Both the position numbers and the translations under genes were made by a program. From assembly GCA_025964455.1 (NCBI GenBank), contig JAOPYU010000253.1:1-16262 (forward strand): a stretch of 16,262 nt of DNA, read 5' to 3'. The DNA is from Thermoleophilia bacterium. GTDB lineage: Bacteria; Actinomycetota; Thermoleophilia; Gaiellales; SKUG01. Below the pieces are notes generated by a model. It ran no database searches, was not told the DNA's origin, and saw only the letters and a program-made list of their open reading frames with translations. Within the stretch, counting starts at the first letter, position 1; each line of letters opens with the position of its first letter. Shown here piece by piece: positions 6,842 to 14,171 of this stretch.

Positions 6842-9800
6842 CGACGAGCGCGACGCGCCCGGCAAGCCCTGCGACCGTGAACTCGGCCACGTCCGCACCG
6901 ACGTCGCCTTCCACGAACGAGGTGGCGAGCACCTCTTCCGCGATGGCGTCGCCATGCGTGCGGATCGCGTCGGCGAGCGCGCCGTCAGCCGACCACGTCA
7001 CCGCGACGCGGTCGGAGATGTCGAGGCCGGTGTCCTTGCGCAGTTGCTGCAGCTGGCGGGTGACCTCGCGGGCGTGGCCCTCGGCGATGAGCTCGTCGTC
7101 GAGCGTGGTGGTCACGACGACGACCCAGTCGGCATCCTCCGCGAGCGCGTAGCCGTCGACGGGCGCCGAGCGGTACTCGAACTCGTCGGCCAGGAGCGTG
7201 AACTCGCCGACGCGGGCGGTGCCGTCGTCGTGCACGTCGATGTCACCGGCGGCGATCGCCTTCCGGATCTGGGCGACGTCCTTGCCGTACTTGGGGCCGA
7301 GCTTGGGCAGCAGCGGCATCATGCCCTCGCTCCAGCGACCCTCGGCGCCGTCCACGAACTCGATCGTCCTGATCGAGAGCTCGGCCTTGATGTCCTCCGC
7401 CCACGCGAGGAAACGCTCCCGCCGCTCGGGGGTGTCATCACCCTTGGCCGGGCGCCGGTGCACGAGCACGGAGCGCAGCGGCTGGCGCAGCTTCAGCTTG
7501 GATGAGGCGCGCGCGGCGCGACCGAGGGCCAGGACGCGCTGCACGGCGGCAACCTCCGTGATGAGCGGATGCGTACGCGCGTCCTCGCTGGCGGTCGGCC
7601 AGTACGCGAGGTGCACGCTGTCGATCGATGCGGCATCGTCGCCAGCGGCCGCCGCATGCGGCGTCACGAGCGTCGCCCACAGTTCATCGGCGAGGAACGG
7701 CATGACCGGTGCGAGCACTCGCGCGCCCACCACGAGCGCGCTCCACAGCGCCGCGTAGGCCTCGTCGCGATCGGCTTCGCCGAGCTCGGCCTTCCAGAAG
7801 CGCCGGCGCGAGCGTCGCACGTACCAGTTGGAGAGCTCCTCCATCCAGCGCTCCACGGCGCGCGTGTACTGCGGCGTGTCCCAACGGTCGAAGGCAGTCG
7901 TCGCCTCGGCGACGAGCTGGTGCGTCCGGGCAGCGAGCCAGCTGTCGAGGGGGTTGGCGAACGACGCCGGTTCGAGGCGTTCGAGGCCGATGCCTGCGGA
8001 GCCGACACCGTCGTTGATCCCGCTGAACTCGGCGGCGCCGGGCGCCCAGCCATCTGCATTGGCGTACTGGGTGAAGAACGACAGCACGTTCCAGAGCGTC
8101 AGGAAGCGCTTCTTGATCTCGGTCGCCGGGCCATAACCGAAGTTCAGGTTCTGGCTCTGGGTCTGCTGCGCATAGAGCCAGCGCATGACATCGGCGCCCA
8201 TCTTCTCGACCGCGTCGTCGAACCAGATCGCGTTGCCCCAGGACTTGTGCATCGCACGCCCGTCCTCGGCGTTGACCTTCTCGTACGCGACGACGCGCTT
8301 GTACGGGGCGCGACCCTCTTCATCGAGCACCACGCTCATGAAGAGCATGGAGTAGAACCAGAGCCGGATCTGCTCGCGCATCTCGAGCACGACGTCGGCC
8401 GGGAACCACCTCTCCCACTCCTCGTTGGAGGGCAGGGCGGCGCCTGACAGGCCCTCGCTCGCGCCGTTGGCGTACAGGCCGTCGAGGCCGCCGCCGATCT
8501 CCTCGCTCTTCCAGCCGAGCGTCGCGAACGGCACGATGCCGGCATCGAGCCAGCAGTCGCCGACCTCCGCGACACGCTCGAGCAGCGCACCAGACTCGGG
8601 ATGGCGGATCTGGATGTCGTCGATCCAGGGGCGGTGCAGCTCGGGAAGCGCATCCACGGCTTCCGGATCCACGGCAAGCTCACGCAACTGCGCCTTGGAA
8701 TGCACGACGAAGATCTCGCCCTCGGGATCCTCGGGGTCGCGGTAGAACGGCAGCGGCAGGCCCCAGTAGCGCTTGCGCGAGATGCACCAGTCGCCCATGT
8801 TGTTGAGCCAGTCCTCCATCCGCTTGCCGTAGAAGGCGGGGCTCCACTCGACGGTGCGGTTGGCCTCCTTCATGGGCTCGCGGATCTCCTCGCACGAGAT
8901 GAACCACTCGTCGACAAGCCGGAAGATGAGCTCGGTCGAGCAGCGCCAGCACGAGGGGTAGCGGTGCTCGAGGGTGCCGGAGCGCACGAGCAGGCCCTGC
9001 TGCTTGAGGTCGCCGATGACGACGTCCTTCGCATCGTGGGTCGTGAGCCCCGTCAGCTCGCCGAAGCCGTCGAAGAAGATGCCGCTCTCATCCACGGGCA
9101 CGACGGCGGGCAGGCCCTTCGACGTGCCGAGCTCGTAGTCCTCCGCGCCGCAGCCGGGCGCGATGTGGACGATCCCGGTGCCGTCCTCGAGCGAGACCTC
9201 GTCCCACGCGAGCACGCGCCACACGTCGTCCTTGGCAGCGATCGCCTTCTCGCGGTCAGCCGCAGTCCCGGGCACGCAGGGTGCCTCGCCGCCCGCGGAC
9301 GCCGGCAAGTGGGCGAACGGGCCACGGTACTTCCAGCCGACCAGTTCGCTGCCCGGGCGCGTGGCGAGCACCACTGCGTCGGCGCCGAACACGGCCTCGA
9401 CGCGCCCCTGCGCCATCCACAGGTTGAGCCCGTCGCGCTCGACGAGCGCGTAGGTCGCCGTGGGATTGACCGCGGCGGCGACGTTGGCGGGCAGCGTCCA
9501 CGGCGTGGTGGTCCAGATGACCACGGCCTCGCCGTCGTGGCCGTCCTCCACGAGCGGGAAGGCGACGTGCAGCGAGGGGTGCACGACGTCCTTGTAGCTG
9601 TCGAGCATCTCGTGCTGGGAGAGCGAGGTGCCACAGCGCGGACACCACGTCATCGGGCGGTGGCCGACGTAGAGCCAGCCCTTCTGGTGGCACTTCGCGA
9701 GGAAGGTCCAGATGTAGGAGATGTTGGTGTCGGACAGCGTGTAGTAGTCGTTGTCCCAGTCCATCCACTGGCCGAGCCGCTGGGACTGGCGCGTCTGCAC

Positions 9801-10217
9801 CTCGGAGTACTCGGCGACGCGATCGCGGCAGGCACGGCTGAACTTGTCGAGCCCGTAGGCCTCGATCTCCGGCTTGGAGTTGAGCTGGAGGGCCTTCTCC
9901 ACCTCGACCTCGACCCACAGGCCCTGGCAGTCGAAGCCGTTCTGGTAGCGCTGGTCCTTGCCCTGCATCGCGTGGAAGCGCTGGTAGGCGTCCTTGAGCG
10001 AGCGGCCCCATGCGTGGTGCACGCCCATGGGGTTGTTCGCGGTGATCGGCCCGTCGATGAACGAGAAGACCGGCCCGCCGCTGTTGCGCTCGCGCAGGCG
10101 TTCGAAGGTGCGCCGCGCCTCCCAGACGCCGAGGATGTGCTGCTCCAGGGCCGGGTGGTCCGGCTTGGCGGGCTGCATCGGGAACGGCGTGGTGGCTGGG
10201 GCGGTCGCGTCACTCAT
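6831..10217 (-). CDS. ileS: Isoleucyl-tRNA synthetase
   Basis: This cytoplasmic class I enzyme charges tRNA-Ile with isoleucine. The 1128-residue length is typical of the long, zinc-binding type. The N-terminal ATP-binding signature is a variant HIGH motif (PMGVHHAWGR, residues 63-72); the KMSKS equivalent is AMHKS at 655-659. Cys192/Cys195 and Cys423/Cys426 form two CxxC pairs that probably bind zinc. The segment VIWTTTPWTLPANVAAAVNP fits the editing domain, and the C-terminal third is the anticodon-binding region. I chose the ATG at 10217: a -10 box lies 7 nt upstream and the in-frame GTG at 10238 would lie upstream of that box. ftsI lies upstream on the same strand with a 180-bp gap, so ileS has its own promoter. 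No T-box consensus (TGGNACCGCG) is present in that gap. Confidence 0.97.
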   Translation of the reverse strand: MSDATAPATTPFPMQPAKPDHPALEQHILGVWEARRTFERLRERNSGGPVFSFIDGPITANNPMGVHHAWGRSLKDAYQRFHAMQGKDQRYQNGFDCQGLWVEVEVEKALQLNSKPEIEAYGLDKFSRACRDRVAEYSEVQTRQSQRLGQWMDWDNDYYTLSDTNISYIWTFLAKCHQKGWLYVGHRPMTWCPRCGTSLSQHEMLDSYKDVVHPSLHVAFPLVEDGHDGEAVVIWTTTPWTLPANVAAAVNPTATYALVERDGLNLWMAQGRVEAVFGADAVVLATRPGSELVGWKYRGPFAHLPASAGGEAPCVPGTAADREKAIAAKDDVWRVLAWDEVSLEDGTGIVHIAPGCGAEDYELGTSKGLPAVVPVDESGIFFDGFGELTGLTTHDAKDVVIGDLKQQGLLVRSGTLEHRYPSCWRCSTELIFRLVDEWFISCEEIREPMKEANRTVEWSPAFYGKRMEDWLNNMGDWCISRKRYWGLPLPFYRDPEDPEGEIFVVHSKAQLRELAVDPEAVDALPELHRPWIDDIQIRHPESGALLERVAEVGDCWLDAGIVPFATLGWKSEEIGGGLDGLYANGASEGLSGAALPSNEEWERWFPADVVLEMREQIRLWFYSMLFMSVVLDEEGRAPYKRVVAYEKVNAEDGRAMHKSWGNAIWFDDAVEKMGADVMRWLYAQQTQSQNLNFGYGPATEIKKRFLTLWNVLSFFTQYANADGWAPGAAEFSGINDGVGSAGIGLERLEPASFANPLDSWLAARTHQLVAEATTAFDRWDTPQYTRAVERWMEELSNWYVRRSRRRFWKAELGEADRDEAYAALWSALVVGARVLAPVMPFLADELWATLVTPHAAAAGDDAASIDSVHLAYWPTASEDARTHPLITEVAAVQRVLALGRAARASSKLKLRQPLRSVLVHRRPAKGDDTPERRERFLAWAEDIKAELSIRTIEFVDGAEGRWSEGMMPLLPKLGPKYGKDVAQIRKAIAAGDIDVHDDGTARVGEFTLLADEFEYRSAPVDGYALAEDADWVVVVTTTLDDELIAEGHAREVTRQLQQLRKDTGLDISDRVAVTWSADGALADAIRTHGDAIAEEVLATSFVEGDVGADVAEFTVAGLAGRVALVAQR

Positions 10218-10224
10218 GCACGCG

Positions 10225-10230
10225 ATTCTA
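10225..10230 (-). promoter_or_regulatory. -10 box of a leaderless ileS promoter
   Basis: TAGAAT on the minus strand differs from TATAAT at one base and ends 7 nt before the ileS ATG (10217), with no ribosome binding site between. The start of transcription should therefore fall on or beside the A of the ATG. No clear -35 box is present; a 7-bp inverted repeat (10235-10241 with 10251-10257) covers that area. Confidence 0.6.
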
Positions 10231-10234
10231 TCGC

Positions 10235-10257
10235 GCACGCGAAGCGCGGCCGCGTGC
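10235..10257 (-). promoter_or_regulatory. Inverted repeat upstream of the ileS -10 box
   Basis: GCACGCG (10235-10241) and CGCGTGC (10251-10257) pair perfectly with a 9-nt loop, just upstream of the -10 box. It may be an operator or may help end the ftsI transcript. The rest of the 180-bp gap 10218-10397 shows nothing else I can name. Confidence 0.3.
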
Positions 10258-10397
10258 TGCGCACGCCCATGCGTTGGTCACGCGCTCTGGCCGCGCCTGG
10301 ACCGGCGGCATGGGCGCCACATCCCGCGCTCTCGCTACGAAGGTGACCACACATGGTGCTCAGGGAGCCAGAGGTGCCGTATCCGACACCGCTCGCA

Positions 10398-12158
10398 CTA
10401 CATCACGCCGTCAGGGGCGATCGCGAGGTAGCCGAGCGCGAACTCGGTGATCTCCTCGAAGGCCGGGGCGGCGACGTCGCCGCCGAAGATGCCGTTGGTG
10501 GGCTCGTTGACGACGACGAGCGTCACCAGGCGCGGATTCTTGGCCGGCACGAAGCCGACGAACGACGCGTTGTACTTGGTCTCGGAGTAGCCGTCGGGCC
10601 CGGCGACGTTCGCGGTGCCGGTCTTGCCCGCGACCTCGTACCCCTCGATCCCGGCCTTCTTGCCCGTGCCGCGGTCGTCCTGGACGACGCCCTCGAACAT
10701 CGAGCGCATCGTCGCAGCGGTCTTCGCCGACAGCACGCGGCGCGACGAGTACTTCGCACGGGGCTCCGAGCCGATGCGCTGGAGCAGGTGCGGCTGGACG
10801 ATGACACCGTCGTTGGCGATGGCGGCGTAGGCGGCCGCGAGCTGGATCGGTGTCACCGAGATGCCCTGGCCGATCGGGATGTTGCCGATCGAGACGTCGG
10901 ACCAGTCCTTGGTCGGCAGCATGATGCCGGGCGCCTCGCCCGGGAAGTCGATGCCGGTGGTCGAGCCGAACCCGAAGCGACGGATCCAGCGATCGACCTC
11001 GCACTTGCCGCACTTGCCCTGGTTGATGTACTTCTGGGCGACGTCCTGGGCGAGGGTGATCGTGCCGATGTTGGAGCTCTCCACGAGGATGTCGCGCGTG
11101 GAGAACCAGCCGGCGGGTCGGGGGTGCGACTCCTTGACCGTGCAAGTGTCCTTGTCGTCGCAGAAGGTCATCTGCGGCTTCAGGAACTTCTTGGTGTCCG
11201 GGGTGACGACCCCCTCCTCCAGCGCGGCACTCACGGCGACGACCTTGAAGGTCGAGCCGGGCTCGTACATGTCGGTGATCGCCGTGTTGCGGCGCTGCAG
11301 GCCCGATGCCCGATTCCACTTGGCGGGGTTCACGCGGGGGACGTTGGCCATGGCGAGCACTTCGCCGGTACGCGGATCCATGACGATCGCCGAGGCGGCG
11401 CGGGCGCCGAACTTCTTGACCGTACGTGTCAGCACGAGCTCGGCCTGCTGCTGGATGGTCGCGTCGATGGTGAGGTGGACATCTCGACCATCACGCTCGC
11501 GTCGCAGCTTGAGCACGTCGATCGGCACGCCGGTGGGATCCACGACGGCGACCTGCTCGCCCGGCCGGCCGGTGAGCGATCGGTCGTACAGCATCTCCAC
11601 GCCGTCGACGCCCTTGTTGTCGATGTCGACGCGCCCGATGATCTGGCCCGCGACGGCGCCGGCCGGGTACATCCGGCGCTCCTCGTCGTTCCACGAGACG
11701 CCCGGGATCTTCGCCTCCTGCAGCTTCTCGGCCTTCTCGCGCGGCACCTGGCGCGCGACGTAGACGAATCCGCCCGTCGCGTTGACGAGCCGGTCGACGA
11801 GCAACTCCTCGTCCTGGCGTGACATGTCGAGGATCTCGGCGATGTCCACTGCCGTCTCGGCGCGCCGCTTGAGCAGCTTCGGCGTGGCGTAGAAGGTCAC
11901 GGCCTCCTCGCCGACCGCGAGCTCCTGGCCGTTCCGGTCGAGGATGTCGCCGCGCACCGCGGGCAGGGGCTGGGTGTAGCGCTGCTGTCCCTGTGCGTAC
12001 TGGCTCAGCGTGCGGTTCTTGATCGACTGCAGGTAGACGGTCCGCGCCCCGACCGCGAACACGAGCAGGAGCAGACCGACGAGCAACAGCATGAGCCGGC
12101 GCGGCGAGACCGTCACCGTCGCGAGCTGCGAGGGACCGGGCTTGGTGGTCGGGCTCAT
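10398..12158 (-). CDS. ftsI: Penicillin-binding protein, FtsI/PBP2-type transpeptidase
   Basis: This septal D,D-transpeptidase crosslinks peptidoglycan during division. The 586-residue product has a membrane anchor at about 21-38, a PBP dimerisation region starting near PAVRGDILDRNG, and the three active-site motifs of penicillin-binding transpeptidases: Ser302-x-x-Lys305 (STFK), Ser361-Ser-Asn363 (SSN) and Lys512-Thr-Gly514 (KTG). No PASTA domain follows. The ATG at 12158 overlaps the preceding ftsL-like stop as ATGA, with a weak GAAGG upstream; the frame stays open further upstream but that part is a shadow of the previous gene. A cysteine-rich stretch (CDDKDTC and CGKCEVD, the first between the STFK and SSN motifs and the second just after SSN) is unusual for the transpeptidase domain and suggests an extracellular disulfide. 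It closes the rsmH-ftsL-ftsI operon; murE and murF do not follow. Confidence 0.95.
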   Translation of the reverse strand: MSPTTKPGPSQLATVTVSPRRLMLLLVGLLLLVFAVGARTVYLQSIKNRTLSQYAQGQQRYTQPLPAVRGDILDRNGQELAVGEEAVTFYATPKLLKRRAETAVDIAEILDMSRQDEELLVDRLVNATGGFVYVARQVPREKAEKLQEAKIPGVSWNDEERRMYPAGAVAGQIIGRVDIDNKGVDGVEMLYDRSLTGRPGEQVAVVDPTGVPIDVLKLRRERDGRDVHLTIDATIQQQAELVLTRTVKKFGARAASAIVMDPRTGEVLAMANVPRVNPAKWNRASGLQRRNTAITDMYEPGSTFKVVAVSAALEEGVVTPDTKKFLKPQMTFCDDKDTCTVKESHPRPAGWFSTRDILVESSNIGTITLAQDVAQKYINQGKCGKCEVDRWIRRFGFGSTTGIDFPGEAPGIMLPTKDWSDVSIGNIPIGQGISVTPIQLAAAYAAIANDGVIVQPHLLQRIGSEPRAKYSSRRVLSAKTAATMRSMFEGVVQDDRGTGKKAGIEGYEVAGKTGTANVAGPDGYSETKYNASFVGFVPAKNPRLVTLVVVNEPTNGIFGGDVAAPAFEEITEFALGYLAIAPDGVM

Positions 12159-12862
12159 GGTGTCGCCTTCGGGGTCGGGTTGGCGGCAGGGTCGGCGCCG
12201 GACGCGCCGCGACCGGCAACGGTCGTGGCCGGCGTCGCAGGCGCGGCCGCCGCTGCGCGGGCCGCTTCGAGGCGCGCGTTGCGGGCAGCCACGAGACGGC
12301 GCTGCAGCGGCGTGAGCGTCCGGCTCGCGGGATCCAGGAAGATGAATCGCGGCAGGCGATCGGGGCGGACCATGCCGAGCTCCATGCGCGCCTTGCGCTC
12401 GATCACCTGCGGCGCTGACAGCTGTGCCGCCTCGGCGCCGAGCAGGGCGTTCTCGCGGCGCAGCTCGCGGCGCTGGTCGTCGAGCCGCCCGAGCTCGGCG
12501 GTGCGCCCGATCACGACGTTGTTGATGAGGATCACCCCGACCGAGCAGGCGAGCGCGGTGAGGATCGCGCCGAGCACCAGCATCCGGACGGCGTAGCGAC
12601 GAAGCCGCGGGCTGCGGCGGATCGTGGCGACCAACGCGAGGAAGGGCAGTGCCAGGAGGCCGAGCACGGCCGGAAGCACGCGGGAGCGCGGAGCGGACCG
12701 CCGCGCCGGTCGACGCGCAGCAGTGCTGGTCGCCGGGATCGTCACGGGCGCGTCCAGGTCGACGAACCCCGTGCCGTCGACGTCGACGTCGCCGCCCCAC
12801 CACGGATCGGCGCCGTGCGTGGTTCGCGAGCCGCTGCCGGGGCGCCTGGTGGTACCGCTCAT
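12155..12862 (-). CDS. ftsL: FtsL/DivIC-like cell division protein
   Basis: FtsL-type proteins bind FtsB/DivIC and activate the FtsW-FtsI synthase. Position between rsmH and ftsI is the classical ftsL place. The 235-residue product has a 60-residue polar N-terminus, hydrophobic segments at 63-81 and 92-115, then a charged coiled-coil-like stretch (about 119-160) ending in ARMELGMVRPD, the ELGMV signature common in FtsL/DivIC proteins, and an Ala/Pro-rich tail. The start at 12862 overlaps the rsmH stop as ATGA and has a strong GGAGGT (12869-12874 on the minus strand) 6 nt upstream. FtsL is normally bitopic with 90-130 residues, so the length and the extra hydrophobic segment are odd; the tail is likely outside the cell. 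Assignment rests on context plus the short signature. Confidence 0.85.
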   Translation of the reverse strand: MSGTTRRPGSGSRTTHGADPWWGGDVDVDGTGFVDLDAPVTIPATSTAARRPARRSAPRSRVLPAVLGLLALPFLALVATIRRSPRLRRYAVRMLVLGAILTALACSVGVILINNVVIGRTAELGRLDDQRRELRRENALLGAEAAQLSAPQVIERKARMELGMVRPDRLPRFIFLDPASRTLTPLQRRLVAARNARLEAARAAAAAPATPATTVAGRGASGADPAANPTPKATP

Positions 12863-13866
12863 CGGGTGACCTCCCCCACCGGGCGCGGCGGCTCGATGCG
12901 TCGCACGGCACGCAGGCGCGTGGAGGCGGCCCGCGGGTTGGAGTCGACCTCGTCGGCGCCCGGGCGCGCGGCGCCGCGTGTCAGCAGGGCGGCCCGCGAC
13001 AGGGTCCCGCAGGCGCACACCGGCAGTCCGGGCGGGCAGGTGCAGCGGCCGACCCACGACTCGAAGCGTCGCTTCACGATGCGGTCCTCGAGCGAGTGGA
13101 AGCTCATCACGACGAGCCGCCCGTCCGGAGCGAGCAGCTCGAGCGCAGCGTCGAGGCCACGCTCCAGCATCCCGAGCTCGTCGTTGACGGCGATGCGCAG
13201 CGCCTGGAACACGCGACGGGCGGGGTGCCCGCCGGGCGCATAGCGCGCCTTGGCAGGGATCGACCCGAGCACGAGCTCCACGAGCTGGCCCGTGCGCGTG
13301 ATCGGGGATGTGGCCCGCTGCTCCACGATCGCCTCGGCGATCCGGCGGGCGAACCGCTCCTCGCCGAACTCGCGCAGGATCCGTTCGAGCTCGCGTGCAT
13401 CGAGCCGGGCGACCAGCTCCGCGGCGTCTTCGCCGTCGGACTGGTCCATTCGCATGTCGAGCGGTGCGTCATGGGCATACGAGAAACCGCGCTGTGCCTG
13501 GTCGAGTTGCATCGAGCTGACACCGACGTCGAGTATGACCGCGTCGGCGGACATGCCCTCCTCCGCAAGCTGCCGGAACGCGTCGGGAAACGGCGCCCGC
13601 ACGAAGCGCGTCTCCAGGTTCGGGAACTCGGCCGCGAACGCCTCGAAGCGCGGCTGTGCGGTCGCGTCCCGGTCCACGCCCACGTAGCAGCCGGCGGGGG
13701 CGAGCGATGGCGCGATCCGGCGTGCGTGGCCGCCAGCACCGAAGGTCCCGTCGACGATGGTCGCTGACGGATGTGCCGCCACGAGCTCGAGCACCTCGGC
13801 GGGCATCACGGGCACGTGTGGGCGCTCGGGGGTCGCGCCGCGGGGAGTTTCGGCGGCAGGGGACAT
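12859..13866 (-). CDS. rsmH: 16S rRNA (cytosine(1402)-N(4))-methyltransferase
   Basis: RsmH (MraW) methylates N4 of C1402 in 16S rRNA using S-adenosylmethionine. The 335 residues match the usual length. Visible motifs are HVPVM at 17-21, the SAM-binding VDGTFGAGGH at 38-47, DVGVSS at 113-118, GFS at 127-129, DMRMD at 137-141, and MSFHSLEDRIVK followed by a cysteine-rich CTCPPGLPVCAC near the C-terminus. The ATG at 13866 has AAGGA about 6 nt upstream; the frame extends 36 codons further upstream but lacks family similarity there. It is the first gene of the rsmH-ftsL-ftsI operon. mraZ, the usual upstream neighbour, is absent; a short divergent reading frame lies there instead. Confidence 0.97.
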   Translation of the reverse strand: MSPAAETPRGATPERPHVPVMPAEVLELVAAHPSATIVDGTFGAGGHARRIAPSLAPAGCYVGVDRDATAQPRFEAFAAEFPNLETRFVRAPFPDAFRQLAEEGMSADAVILDVGVSSMQLDQAQRGFSYAHDAPLDMRMDQSDGEDAAELVARLDARELERILREFGEERFARRIAEAIVEQRATSPITRTGQLVELVLGSIPAKARYAPGGHPARRVFQALRIAVNDELGMLERGLDAALELLAPDGRLVVMSFHSLEDRIVKRRFESWVGRCTCPPGLPVCACGTLSRAALLTRGAARPGADEVDSNPRAASTRLRAVRRIEPPRPVGEVTR

Positions 13867-13926
13867 GCGTGTTCCTTCGGGATCTGCGCGCGAATTCCTG
13901 CCGGACGCCCCTGCAACACGAGGCTG

Positions 13927-13936
13927 CGCACGTGCG
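13927..13936. promoter_or_regulatory. 10-bp perfect palindrome before rsmH
   Basis: CGCACGTGCG lies 61 bp upstream of the rsmH start, in the 119-bp divergent gap 13867-13985. It could be an operator for one or both directions. I see no convincing -10 box for either gene in the gap, so the promoters are not placed. Confidence 0.25.
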
Positions 13937-13944
13937 ATGGACAG

Positions 13945-13974
13945 GTGATGGCGCCGCGCGGGGTGGCGCCTCAC
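13945..13974 (+). promoter_or_regulatory. Hairpin directly before the ribosome binding site of a small gene
   Basis: GTGA-t-GGCGCC (13945-13955) pairs with GGCGCC-TCAC (13965-13974), a 10-bp stem with one bulged T and a 9-nt loop. The GGGGAG ribosome binding site at 13975-13980 starts at the next base. The stem could act as an mRNA structure that tunes translation, or as an operator on DNA. Confidence 0.35.
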
Positions 13975-13985
13975 GGGGAGACATC

Positions 13986-14063
13986 ATGACGCTGCTTCGC
14001 TCGATCATCGACCGCATCCGTTCCGGTGGCATCGGCGGCGGTCCGCCGATCGCATTCGCCTGA
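13986..14063 (+). CDS. Possible small protein of 25 residues
   Basis: An ATG at 13986 is preceded by GGGGAG (13975-13980) at 5-nt spacing, a better ribosome binding site than most in this window. The product has an amphipathic start (MTLLRSIIDRIRS), then a Gly-rich turn and a hydrophobic end (GGIGGGPPIAFA). There is no membrane segment or known domain. It lies divergent from rsmH, in the place where mraZ is often found near this operon, and 108 bp before a coiled-coil protein gene on the same strand. It may be a real small protein, a leader peptide or a chance frame; the good ribosome binding site is the main support. Confidence 0.4.
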   Translation: MTLLRSIIDRIRSGGIGGGPPIAFA

Positions 14064-14093
14064 CCGACCGCGACGCCGACGCGACGCCGTGAA

Positions 14094-14112
14094 CCTCGAC
14101 CTCAGGTCGAGG
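14094..14112 (+). terminator. Near-perfect palindrome, terminator or operator
   Basis: CCTCGACC (14094-14101) and GGTCGAGG (14105-14112) pair with a 3-nt loop; as DNA it is a 19-bp odd-centred palindrome. It sits in the gap between the small frame and the coiled-coil gene (14064-14171), which also holds a short direct repeat of GCGACGCCG at 14070-14078 and 14081-14089. There is no T-run after it, so an operator for the next gene is equally possible. Confidence 0.35.
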
Positions 14113-14171
14113 CTGCGTCCGGATGCGATGACACCATGCGCCGCAGGGAGCCGACCTGCGAAGGGAGCAGC

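Noticed and set aside
8601..10346. Long open frame of 581 codons on the plus strand opposite ileS
   Set aside because: It is antisense to a certain ileS gene, has low-complexity Arg/Val/Ala/Leu composition typical of high-GC shadow frames and shows no domain.
10348..10362. 15-base segment with 14 matches to 2045-2059 (CACACRTGGTGCTCA)
   Set aside because: A few such near-matches are expected by chance in 16 kb, and the contexts differ (start of a prepilin gene versus an intergenic gap).
10218..10397. T-box riboswitch upstream of ileS
   Set aside because: No TGGNACCGCG-like antiterminator on the minus strand, and the -10 box lies next to the start codon, leaving no leader.
10353..11822. Open frame of 489 codons on the plus strand opposite ftsI
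   Set aside because: Antisense to ftsI with its active-site motifs; the composition is that of a shadow frame.
14136..14171. Earlier ATG for the coiled-coil gene
   Set aside because: No ribosome binding site before it; the ATG at 14172 has AAGGGAG just upstream.
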